Below are positions 26,639-33,942 of a stretch of DNA of 64,000 nucleotides, in pieces. This DNA comes from Plastoroseomonas arctica (GTDB lineage: Bacteria > Pseudomonadota > Alphaproteobacteria > Acetobacterales > Acetobacteraceae). The notes below the pieces were generated by a model. That model saw only the letters and a list, made by a program, of their open reading frames with translations, was not told where the DNA came from and searched no databases. Both the position numbers and the translations under genes were made by a program. The DNA lies in assembly GCF_018128965.1 (NCBI RefSeq), contig NZ_JAAEDH010000015.1:50044-114043 (forward strand), in the 5' to 3' direction. Position 1 is the stretch's first letter. Every line of letters starts with the position of its first letter.

Positions 26639-29251
26639 TCAGATCACGCCTTCCTCCGCGAGGGCAGCGACCTCCGCCGCCGAATACCCCAGCAGCTCAC
26701 CCAGCAGCCGCGCATTGTCCTCGCCATAGCCCGGCGCGCCGCGGTCGATGATGCCGCCGCTATAGGGCGGCGTGGCGGCGAGCTTCATCGGCAGCTCCGT
26801 CACCGGCCAGCGGCCGATTTTGGTGCCGGTCACCTCGGTGAACCAGTTGAGGGCGGCGAGCTGCGGGTCGTGCTCGCAGCGATCCTCCGCGTTCTGGCAG
26901 ACACCGGCGGCGACGCCCGCGGATTGCAGTGCCTGCATGCAGGCATAGGCATCCTGGCCCAGCGTCCATTCGGAAACCGCTGCGTCGAGTGCATCCTGGT
27001 GCGCCAGTCGATTTTCCAACGTCCGGAACCGCGGATCGCTGGCCCAGTCGGGCCGTCCGGCGACGCGCACCAACGCCTGCCACTCGGCCTCGTCGACCAC
27101 CGCGATCGCGATCCAGCGATCCGTCCCCGCGCAGCGATAGGCACCGTGCGGGGCCGCGGGCTTGTACGGAGAACGGTTGCCAATGCGCGACCACACGCGG
27201 CCGTTTGCCGACCAGTCCAGCACCGGCACGCCGCCGAGGAAGATGCCGGACTCGCACTGCGAACTGTCGATCCACTGCCCCTGGCCGGTGCGGTCGCGAT
27301 GGTACAGCGCACCCATGATGGCGGTCGCGAAGCTGTAGGCGCCCATCCAGTCGAGGAAGGAATAGCCCCACCCCGCGGGCATCGCGGGCTCCGGCATGCC
27401 CGACATCTCCGAGGTGCCAGCGAAGGCTGCCGCCACCGGCCCGATGGTGCGGAAGCGTCCATAGGTGCCGACCCCACCCATGCCGGATTGCTGCACGTAG
27501 ATGATGTCGGGCCGCAGCGCCTGCAGCGCCTCATAGCCCAGGCCGAGCCGTTGCAGCACGCCGGGCGAGAAGCCCTCCGCGACCACGTCGGATTGTGCGA
27601 TCAGCCGGCGCGCGATCTCCTTGCCCTTGGGGTGGCGGATGTTGAGCGACAGGCCGCTCTTGCCGGAATTCTTGTTGTTGAACTGGCCGCCCATGTCGGA
27701 ATCATTCACGCCCTTGAGCGGTGCGGTCGCCGCGCGCCGCGCCTCGCGCCCGCCGATCGGCGACATGGCGGCCAGGCGCGTGTCGGGATTGTCCTTCCAC
27801 TCCACCTTGATGACGTCAGCGCCGAGTGCCGCTGCGAAGCGCGTGCCGCCGGCCGAGGCCAGGAACCACGAGAAATCGAAGATGCGCACGCCCTGCAGCG
27901 GGAACGGCTTGTTCCAGCCGGAGAGCTTGGGTGCATCCGCGGCGCGGGGGCGCGCCGGCTGGGTCAGCGCCGCGCGCGGCTTCAGCGAACCCATAACCGC
28001 GGCGGTGTCCTCGCCGAGCAGCGGGGCGCGGCGGCCGGTCTGCCAGCTCGTCGCGGTGGAGAGCCAGCGGCTCACTGGATAGTGGAAGCTGCGGTCGTGC
28101 TCCGGGTGCTCGATCTCGGCGAAGGTGCCGCGCGTCTGCCAATGTGCGTCGGCGACATTCTCATGCGGCTTGCGCAGCGGCGCCCAGAGCAGCCCGGCAT
28201 CCTGCGCGTCGCGCCAGGGCATCGTGTCGTAGCGGTGCGCGCGTATGAAGCGCTGCACGATATCCAGCACATGCGCCTTGCTCTCGTCATTCGCACCCGA
28301 GCCCGGTACGTTGCGCGCCTTGGTGTCCGCCTCGGGGGGTGGCATCGCGAGGTCAGCCTGCATGCCGTAGCGTGTGAGGAAGGGGATCAGGTTCGTCTGG
28401 TCGCGCACGGAGACACCGGTCGCGATGTACCAGCGGCCATCCTTGGTGTGCCCGATGGAGGGCACGTGCGTAGGGTTCTCGATCGCGTGGCGGCAGGTCT
28501 GGCGATACAGCGGCGCGTGGCGCATCACCCAGGACATGACGTCGAGCTCGGTGTTCTTCGACACCGCCTCATGGATGGCGATGGAGATATCCTGGCCCTG
28601 GTCGGTGTGCAGGCGATGGACCAGAGCGGCGATGATGCCGACCACCGCCTGGTCGCCGGCGATGTGATAGGCGTGCCAGAGCTGCGGCGCGATCGGCGGC
28701 ATGTCGTAGTGCTTCGCCGGATCGGGATCGTAGCCGCAATTCATCATGATGCCGCCCAGTGCCAGGTGCACCAGGTCCGACCCCTTGTGGTCCTTCCACG
28801 GTCCGACATCGCCGAACGGCGTGATGCGCGCGACGATGAGGCCGGGTGCGAGTGCGGCCATCGCTTGTGGTGCGACTCCCATCGCCAGGGCCAGCTTGCC
28901 ACCGCTGGCGTCCAGCACGATGTCGGCGGAGGCGATCAGCCGGCGCATGTCGGCGACGCCCGCCGCGGTCTCGAGGTCGATCGTGACGGAGCGCTTGCCG
29001 CGATTGTAGTTCCAGAAATGCAGCGACCGCTCCGGCCCCGGCACGTCCTCCAGAAACGGCCCGATGTGGCGCGTCGGTGCGCCGCCGGGCGGTTCCATCT
29101 TGATGATCTCGGCGCCGAGGCCGGCCAGCGTGAGGCCCACATACTCGCCGGTCTCGTCGGCGACCTCGATGACGCGCAGGCCATCGAGCATGCCCGGAAG
29201 ATGCCCGGCATCCTGGCGTGGCAGCGGTGTCTTGGCTTCGGTCGCAATCAT
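26639..29251 (-). CDS. Double-domain CoA transferase, CaiB/BaiF family (class III)
   Basis: An 870-residue protein with two complete class III CoA-transferase domains in tandem (about residues 20-420 and 440-870); most family members are about 400 residues and dimerise. Each half has the opening LRVIEVADETGEYVG or VRIFDFSWFLASAGG and a GADVIKVE-type strand. In the C-terminal half the catalytic aspartate is in SFLDWMGAYSFATAIMGAL. At the aligned position of the N-terminal half (WHAYHIAGDQAVVGIIAAL) a tyrosine is found, so that half is probably structural or substrate-binding. The enzyme moves CoA between carboxylic acids. Its start overlaps the LacI stop (ATGA). Confidence 0.9.
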   Translation of the reverse strand: MIATEAKTPLPRQDAGHLPGMLDGLRVIEVADETGEYVGLTLAGLGAEIIKMEPPGGAPTRHIGPFLEDVPGPERSLHFWNYNRGKRSVTIDLETAAGVADMRRLIASADIVLDASGGKLALAMGVAPQAMAALAPGLIVARITPFGDVGPWKDHKGSDLVHLALGGIMMNCGYDPDPAKHYDMPPIAPQLWHAYHIAGDQAVVGIIAALVHRLHTDQGQDISIAIHEAVSKNTELDVMSWVMRHAPLYRQTCRHAIENPTHVPSIGHTKDGRWYIATGVSVRDQTNLIPFLTRYGMQADLAMPPPEADTKARNVPGSGANDESKAHVLDIVQRFIRAHRYDTMPWRDAQDAGLLWAPLRKPHENVADAHWQTRGTFAEIEHPEHDRSFHYPVSRWLSTATSWQTGRRAPLLGEDTAAVMGSLKPRAALTQPARPRAADAPKLSGWNKPFPLQGVRIFDFSWFLASAGGTRFAAALGADVIKVEWKDNPDTRLAAMSPIGGREARRAATAPLKGVNDSDMGGQFNNKNSGKSGLSLNIRHPKGKEIARRLIAQSDVVAEGFSPGVLQRLGLGYEALQALRPDIIYVQQSGMGGVGTYGRFRTIGPVAAAFAGTSEMSGMPEPAMPAGWGYSFLDWMGAYSFATAIMGALYHRDRTGQGQWIDSSQCESGIFLGGVPVLDWSANGRVWSRIGNRSPYKPAAPHGAYRCAGTDRWIAIAVVDEAEWQALVRVAGRPDWASDPRFRTLENRLAHQDALDAAVSEWTLGQDAYACMQALQSAGVAAGVCQNAEDRCEHDPQLAALNWFTEVTGTKIGRWPVTELPMKLAATPPYSGGIIDRGAPGYGEDNARLLGELLGYSAAEVAALAEEGVI

Positions 29252-30303
29252 GGCGATGGGTCCTTGCGGCGATCCGGCGGCGGCGCGGTGGTGCCGCGGA
29301 TGATCAGTTCGAGGGCGAGTTCCGCGGGCAGGCTGACGGCGCGGTCGTCAATGCGGGCGAGAAGATATTCAGCAGCCAGCGTGCCGATGCTGTGCTTGGG
29401 CGTGCGCACCGTGGTGAGGCCCGGCTGCAGGTGCGCCGCGATCTCGAGATCGCCGACGCCCACGACGGAGAGGTCCCGCGGCACCGCGATGCCCTGCGCC
29501 TGCGCTTCCAGCAGCAGCCCGATTGCGACGATGTCGTTGTTCGCGACCAGCGCGGTCGGCAGAGGCCCGCGCCCCTGCATCTCGCGGAAGGCGTCGCGCA
29601 CGGCGCCGAGGCGGTATTCGGTGAAGACCATGCGGCGCTCCTCGAAGGGCAGACTGTGCAGCTGCAAGGTGGCGCGCATGCCGGCGATGCGCGCGCGCAC
29701 CCGGTCGTTGTGCTCGGTGACGCCGGCCACCATGCCGATGTCGCGGTGGCCGAGGCTGACCAGGTGGTCCACGACCATGCGGGTGAGCGCGGCATTGTCG
29801 TAGCCGATGGTGGGATGCGGGCTGGCCTTCGCCGGCGCCCACGTCTGCACGAAGGGCACGCCCGAGGCATCCAGCAGCGCGAACAGGCGCGGGTCATGGG
29901 TGACGCCCACGAGCATCAGCCCATCGACGCCGCGCTCGATCATCGTGCGCGCGCTGCGGTACTCGACCTCCGGATCGTAGTCGAAGGCGGCGAGCAGCAT
30001 GGTGTAGTTCGCGGCCTCCAGCCGGCGCTGGAAGGCGGAGATGGCGTCGGAGAAGATCGTATTCGCGAAGGTCGGCACCAGCGCGCCCAAGGCGCGGGAC
30101 CGGCGCGAGGCGAGGGCGCGCGCCGCGCCATGCGCGACATAGCCGAGCGCCTGCGCCGCGGTGTCCACCTTCGTGCGCAATGCAAAGCTGACCAGGCCAG
30201 GATTGTTGAGAGCGCGCGACACGGTGGCCGCCGATACCTTCGCCGCGCGCGCCACTTCCTCAATGCGCACCTTGGGCCGCGCGGAAGGGGGAGCGCGTGT
30301 CAT
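29248..30303 (-). CDS. LacI-family transcriptional regulator
   Basis: A 351-residue repressor. The N-terminal helix-turn-helix and hinge read VRIEEVARAAKVSAATVSRALNNPGLVS, then a periplasmic-binding-protein-like ligand domain follows (ALGALVPTFANTIFSD, GVDGLMLVG, TIGYDNAAL, LVANNDIVAIG, DLSVVGVGD). The start is ATG 30303; an in-frame GTG at 30312 is an alternative. It sits inside the operon it probably controls, and a perfect LacI-type operator (32050-32063) lies upstream of the first gene. The inducer is unknown and may be the pathway acid or its lactone. Confidence 0.92.
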   Translation of the reverse strand: MTRAPPSARPKVRIEEVARAAKVSAATVSRALNNPGLVSFALRTKVDTAAQALGYVAHGAARALASRRSRALGALVPTFANTIFSDAISAFQRRLEAANYTMLLAAFDYDPEVEYRSARTMIERGVDGLMLVGVTHDPRLFALLDASGVPFVQTWAPAKASPHPTIGYDNAALTRMVVDHLVSLGHRDIGMVAGVTEHNDRVRARIAGMRATLQLHSLPFEERRMVFTEYRLGAVRDAFREMQGRGPLPTALVANNDIVAIGLLLEAQAQGIAVPRDLSVVGVGDLEIAAHLQPGLTTVRTPKHSIGTLAAEYLLARIDDRAVSLPAELALELIIRGTTAPPPDRRKDPSP

Positions 30304-30387
30304 GGTGCTCACGGGCGGCGCGGCTGGACGACCGGCGCCTCCGCCGGCGGGGCATGGAGCGGCGTCGCGAACACGGCGCTGTCCAGC

Positions 30388-30801
30388 TCAGCCGCTGATG
30401 CGGAATTTTGGCAGCGTCAGCTCGTCGTCGACCTTCTCGAACACCGCATCGACATCCGCGCCAATGATGATGTCCTCCGACTCGACGCCGACGAGGTTGC
30501 TGACCAGCAGCGGTCCCTCCTCGAGGCCGACCAGGCAGACGAGATAGGGGAGGTCGGCGCGGAAGCTAACCCAATAGGCGCGATGAAAGCGCGCCCAGGA
30601 CAGAAGCGTGCCGCGGCCCGAAATCTCGACCCAGGACTGGTTCTCCGAGAGGCACCGCGGGCAGACCGGCGATCCCGGGAAGTGGACATCCGCGCAGGCG
30701 GCGCACTTCTGCACGGAGAACTTCTGAGCGCGCGCATTGTCCCAGAATCCTCGGTTGACATTGTCGATCTTGGGACGCGGCTTGGCGATGGCGGTTTGCA
30801 T
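30388..30801 (-). CDS. Zn-ribbon/OB-fold DUF35 protein (thiolase partner)
   Basis: A 137-residue protein with an N-terminal rubredoxin-like zinc ribbon (C33, C36, C47, C50; CAACADVHFPGSPVCPRC) and a C-terminal OB fold (GRGTLLSWARFHRAY onward). This DUF35/ChsH2-like type binds acyl-CoA and forms complexes with thiolase-fold proteins. The thiolase-fold gene lies directly upstream, ten bases away. GAGGG precedes ATG 30801. The pairing recalls DUF35-Ltp2 aldolases of steroid side-chain degradation; this is by analogy. Confidence 0.9.
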   Translation of the reverse strand: MQTAIAKPRPKIDNVNRGFWDNARAQKFSVQKCAACADVHFPGSPVCPRCLSENQSWVEISGRGTLLSWARFHRAYWVSFRADLPYLVCLVGLEEGPLLVSNLVGVESEDIIIGADVDAVFEKVDDELTLPKFRISG

Positions 30802-30811
30802 CGGACGACCC

Positions 30812-31924
30812 TCAACCTGGCGTGTAGATGATGGAGCGGGAGCACGGCGTGGCGCCGCAGTACTGGACCACCTGCGCGTTCGGAACCTGCCGATCCTCGC
30901 ACTCGCCGCGGATCTGGCGCACCGCCTCGACGTTGAGCGCCCAGCCCTGCATGTAGGAGTTGGAGAGGTGCCCGCCATCGGTATTGGTCGGCAGCCTGCC
31001 GCCGAGCTTCAGCGTGCCGCCCTCGACGAAGCTGCCTGCCTCGCCCTGCTTGCAGAAGCCCAGCCCCTCGAGGCTGAACAGCACGGTCGGGCTGAAATTG
31101 TCGTAGCACATGAGCGCATCGACATCGGCGGGACCGACACCCGCCATGCCATAGGCCTGCGCCGCGACGTCCTGCATCTCGTCATGCCAGAAGTTGAGGT
31201 CGAAATTGCCGATGGAACCGGTGGTGAAGGCCTCGCGCGCGCCGATGCCGGAGATCATCACCGGCTTCTTCTTCAGGTCGCGCGCGCGCTCCTTCGTGGT
31301 CATGATGATGCAGACCGCGCCATCGTTGATGAGGCAGTAGTCGAGCAGGCGCAGCGGCTCGGTGATGAAGCGCGCGGCCTCATGGTCGTCGATCGTGATG
31401 GGCTGCTTCATGACCGCGGCCGGGTTCAGGCAGGCGTGGTGGCGGAAGGCGACCGACACCTCAGCGAGCTGGCGCGTGGTGGTGCCGTACAGCGCGCGGT
31501 GACGCTGGAACATCAGCGCATGCGCGGCACCTGGCGAAGTGAAGCCCCACGGATCCCAGACGCCGGGGCTTTCCTCGCCGCCGTAGTTCACGCGGCGCGA
31601 GCGGCCGATATTCGCGTAGATCAGCGCTGCATAGTCGCACAGCCCGCCGTCGAGTGCTGCCGCGGCCTCGATGATGGCCATGCCCGACATGCGGCCATGC
31701 GGCGGCATCTGGATGGTCCAGCGCGGGTTGAGGCCGATGATCTCGCCCATGCGCGCGTAGTGCGGCACGCGGCAGACCAGCAGGCCATCGATGAGGTTCT
31801 TGTCGATGCCGCAATCCTCGACCGCGTTGCGGAAGGCGCGCGCGCCCAGGCCGTAATCGTCGGTGTCGGGGAAGTTGCCGTAAGGCGTATTGCCGACGCC
31901 CACGACCGCGATGCGATCCTTCAT
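30812..31924 (-). CDS. Thiolase-fold (SCP-x/Ltp-like) protein without the usual nucleophile
   Basis: A 370-residue thiolase superfamily protein opening with KDRIAVVGVGNTPYG. The C-terminal motifs read LPTNTDGGHLSNSYMQG (the GGH active-site His) and VVQYCGATPCSRS (the CxG-type cysteine region). In the N-terminal half, where thiolases have CASG, the sequence is HGRMSGMA, so Arg or Met stands at the nucleophilic cysteine. With its DUF35 partner it is more likely a thiolase-fold aldolase or lyase of the Ltp2 type than a beta-ketothiolase. It is the first gene of the operon. The start is uncertain: ATG 31924 (chosen) or GTG 31942. Confidence 0.85.
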   Translation of the reverse strand: MKDRIAVVGVGNTPYGNFPDTDDYGLGARAFRNAVEDCGIDKNLIDGLLVCRVPHYARMGEIIGLNPRWTIQMPPHGRMSGMAIIEAAAALDGGLCDYAALIYANIGRSRRVNYGGEESPGVWDPWGFTSPGAAHALMFQRHRALYGTTTRQLAEVSVAFRHHACLNPAAVMKQPITIDDHEAARFITEPLRLLDYCLINDGAVCIIMTTKERARDLKKKPVMISGIGAREAFTTGSIGNFDLNFWHDEMQDVAAQAYGMAGVGPADVDALMCYDNFSPTVLFSLEGLGFCKQGEAGSFVEGGTLKLGGRLPTNTDGGHLSNSYMQGWALNVEAVRQIRGECEDRQVPNAQVVQYCGATPCSRSIIYTPG

Positions 31925-31942
31925 CTTGTGGAATGCATTCAC

Positions 31943-32287
31943 GGCCGAAATCCGTCACGGCTTGATGCGTGATCATTTTTGTTCACGTCTTCTTCCCCCC
32001 ACTCGAGGTTGCTTCACGCCGGATCGCATAGCTTGTCGAAACCCTAGCGTGAAAGCGCTTTCAGAAAGCGTAGACATGGATCCTTGCGTCGCCTAGTGCT
32101 TTTCTCAGGGCTGTCTCGGATGTGCAGAGATCATCTTGCGGCGCATGTATGCGGCGTCTCCGCCCACCTCGTGCCAATCCGGCACAGATGATCGATGGGG
32201 ATGGCAGTGGGCCGACGTGGGCACGTCGGCTGCCATCCCCGTATATTGGCCAGCGGAGGAGCGGCGGGGCGTGCAGATCCCTGCGGC
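31943..32287. other. Intergenic region holding the promoter of the catabolic operon
   Basis: A gene-free stretch of about 345 bases upstream of the thiolase-fold gene. It is less GC-rich than the surroundings near 31970-31990 (GATCATTTTTGTTC). Apart from the LacI-type palindrome at 32050-32063 I see no gene, repeat or RNA in it. The half nearer 32287 is downstream of the minus-strand exported-protein gene and shows no obvious terminator. Confidence 0.5.
32050..32063. promoter_or_regulatory. LacI-type operator
   Basis: TGAAAGCGCTTTCA is a perfect 14-base palindrome with the central CG step and AAAGCGCTTT core typical of LacI/GalR/CcpA-family operators. It lies about 110-125 bases upstream of the first gene of an operon that itself contains a LacI-family regulator gene, so autoregulation of the operon is the natural reading. 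Confidence 0.7.
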
Positions 32288-32623
32288 TCAGCGCGCCTCT
32301 ATGCCGCGCGGCGTGGCGGCGATCTCGGATGTGGCGCAGATGTTCACGCGCATCACCTGGGCATTTTGGCCGTTGGCCCAGACGATGCGGAAGTCATGGG
32401 CACCAGGCCGACCGGTATCGAACATCACCTGGCGGCCGGCGGGCAGCACGTTCTGGCCCAGGCGATCGACACCCCAGTTGGAGTCGCTGGACGGGCCGAA
32501 ATAGAACTCGTTCACCTGCACCCCCGAGCGATTGACCAGCATGAAGCGCGTGTCGCATTGCGCCATGGCGGGCAGCGCCAACGCGGCGGAAAAGAAACCA
32601 GAAAGTAGGAAGCGTCGCAGCAT
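32288..32623 (-). CDS. Hypothetical exported protein
   Basis: A 111-residue protein with a signal peptide (MLRRFLLSGFFSAALALPAMA) followed by a beta-rich domain: FMLVNRSGVQVNEFYFGPSS, NWGVDRLGQNVLPAGRQVMF, HDFRIVWANGQ and a final cysteine in NICATSE that can pair with CDTRF. The pattern NxSGxxxxEFYFxPSxxxxWGxDRLG...LPxGR belongs to a widespread alphaproteobacterial exported family of unknown role. GAAAGG precedes ATG 32623. It lies 65 bp downstream of the small secreted peptide gene in the same orientation, so the two may be co-transcribed. Confidence 0.8.
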   Translation of the reverse strand: MLRRFLLSGFFSAALALPAMAQCDTRFMLVNRSGVQVNEFYFGPSSDSNWGVDRLGQNVLPAGRQVMFDTGRPGAHDFRIVWANGQNAQVMRVNICATSEIAATPRGIEAR

Positions 32624-32688
32624 TGTCGTGCCTTTCAGGGTTGAGAGTCGGCGTTGAGTCGTGCCCGCATGCTGCGGGCACCATCAGC

Positions 32689-32853
32689 TCAGCCAGCGGT
32701 GCCTGTTGCGACCGACTGGTTAGCGTGATCCTCCGAAATTGAGACGGCGTTGGGGTTCTGTAGGCTGCCATTGTCGGTGCGGATCCCAGCCTGGGCGGGC
32801 AAGGTGACGGCAAGCAGGATGGCGGCAACGAGGGAATGGGCGATGAGACGCAT
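32689..32853 (-). CDS. Small secreted peptide, AGIRTDNGSLQ family, copy 2
   Basis: A 54-residue protein. A signal peptide (MRLIAHSLVAAILLAVTLPA, cleavage near AQA) is followed by AGIRTDNGSLQNPNAVSIS and a short acidic tail SEDHANQSVATGTAG. The core is identical to the copy at 12812-12979, while signal peptide and tail have diverged, which indicates selection on the core. The promoter-like block upstream is also shared (32904-32938). It lies immediately upstream of an exported beta-rich hypothetical protein. Function unknown; possibly a secreted signal or a small envelope-associated peptide, but nothing in the sequence decides this. Confidence 0.72.
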   Translation of the reverse strand: MRLIAHSLVAAILLAVTLPAQAGIRTDNGSLQNPNAVSISEDHANQSVATGTAG

Positions 32854-32903
32854 GGTCGTATTCCTCGTTCTGCTGCAAGCGCAGGTCGCTCGCTGATGGG
32901 AGG

Positions 32904-32938
32904 TTTATGGCCCCCCTTCGTCGCAGGCTGATCGCGCC
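32904..32938 (-). promoter_or_regulatory. Promoter-like block of peptide copy 2
   Basis: On the minus strand GGCGCGATCA, 19 bases, CATAAA, then 50 bases to the peptide start, exactly as at copy 1 (13030-13064). The bases between the boxes differ while the boxes and distances are kept. Confidence 0.45.
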
Positions 32939-33223
32939 AAGCAGGGGCGATTGTCTCGTGTGTCGCGAGTTGGACCGATTGCGTGTGCCTCCGTGAGCAG
33001 GGCGCAGAGCTGCCCCGAATTTACACCAGCGCAGTGAACTCCCCCGAATGCGCGCGCTGTTCCGCGTGGTGGAGCGAGGGCCGGGCGGCTTACCTCAAGG
33101 CGCATTAACCCCGCCCTTTTTGATGACTACCGGGGGCAGATGGCAACCGTGCTGGGTGAGCTGGACGCATCCCTTGTAGCGCTGGCGCGCGAAGCAAAGG
33201 ACGCTGATTTATGATCGCGGAGT
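32939..33223. other. Intergenic stretch, possible decayed gene fragment
   Basis: No intact gene is visible. Between 33048 and 33214 two overlapping plus-strand frames have protein-like composition: one opens at ATG 33048 (MRALFRVVERGPGG), the other ends at the TGA of 33212-33214 with INPALFDDYRGQMATVL and LVALAREAKDADL. A single frameshift near 33090-33110 would join them, which would fit the 3' remnant of a lost gene. I cannot name a family and give this little weight. Confidence 0.2.
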
Positions 33224-33637
33224 TTACGGGCTACGCTGTGTTTCGTCGTAGCGGATCACCAGAAAGCGGGTGGTGAGCCTACGAGATGGAATTGCGACGT
33301 TGCTCATCATAACCATCCCGCTGACGGACTCCGTCGCATCCATCTGAATAGCCGCGTCGCCTCCTGCCGCCTTCACGCGCGACGCTGCTTCGGCGCGTAT
33401 TACACTCGCCGCGCCAGCGCCCCCGCCGACTTCAATTGTAAGGACGCCGAGAATTTCATAGCGCCGCGGAGGGGTGCCGTTGCTCCATATGTCCACACCA
33501 TCGACGGTGACTCGGGTGCCCCCTTCGCCATCCCTGAAGGCGTTGCGGCCCTCGTAGGGTTGGTAGTCAACGGTGCATCCAGCGACCACGAGGGGCGAGC
33601 ACGCTACCAGCGCTCCGAGGAATTGCCTTCTCCGCAT
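33224..33637 (-). CDS. Hypothetical lipoprotein
   Basis: A 137-residue protein with a lipoprotein signal peptide: MRRRQFLGALVACSPLVVAGC, lipobox VAGC with the lipidated cysteine at C21. The mature part is mixed alpha/beta (RYEILGVLTIEVGGG, AASVIRAEAASRVKAAGGDAAIQMDATES, RRLTTRFLVIRYDE), a layout seen in small outer-membrane lipoproteins of the YbjQ/heavy-metal-binding type (PPRRYEILGVLTIE), although I would not assign it firmly. The start ATG 33637 has a GGGG-rich upstream. It stands alone. Confidence 0.7.
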   Translation of the reverse strand: MRRRQFLGALVACSPLVVAGCTVDYQPYEGRNAFRDGEGGTRVTVDGVDIWSNGTPPRRYEILGVLTIEVGGGAGAASVIRAEAASRVKAAGGDAAIQMDATESVSGMVMMSNVAIPSRRLTTRFLVIRYDETQRSP

Positions 33638-33800
33638 GGTATCGCCCCAGCTGTGAGACCGGATCCTTGCATAATCGGGTGCGCCGTCACATCCAGGCGA
33701 ATTAGGAGTACCTAGCGGCTGACTGATGTGGGGGAATGTGTGGGTACTCTGCCGGGGCCGCTCTGGAAAGATTATTATAACAATAACATAGGATGAAAGT

Positions 33801-33876
33801 TGGCGTCCCCTAGGGGATTCGAACCCCTGTTACCGCCGTGAGAGGGCGGTGTCCTAGGCCTCTAGACGAAGGGGAC
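33801..33876 (-). tRNA. tRNA-Glu (anticodon CTC)
   Basis: A 76-base cloverleaf on the minus strand including an encoded CCA (33801-33803). The acceptor stem GTCCCCT pairs with AGGGGAC. The anticodon arm CCGCC-CTCTCAC-GGCGG puts CTC at 34-36. The T-arm has GGTTCGAATC. The flank 33760-33798, downstream of the tRNA, is strikingly AT-rich (ATTATTATAACAATAA) for this genome and may be part of its termination region. Confidence 0.96.
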
Positions 33877-33942
33877 CCAGTCATCCCGGCGCGAACCCTG
33901 CCGGGGGGCGGACGTCTAGCCGAGCCCGCGCCCCCTGTCCAC

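Noticed and set aside
26435..29803. A plus-strand open frame of over 1100 codons across the CoA-transferase
   Set aside because: Antisense shadow of a gene with two recognisable CaiB/BaiF domains; no coherent domains in the shadow.
30812..31924. Annotation as acetyl-CoA acetyltransferase
   Set aside because: The nucleophilic cysteine is missing and a DUF35 partner is adjacent, so thiolytic activity is unlikely.
33048..33214. Possible frameshifted gene fragment
   Set aside because: Too short and unnamed to call a pseudogene; described only as part of the intergenic stretch.
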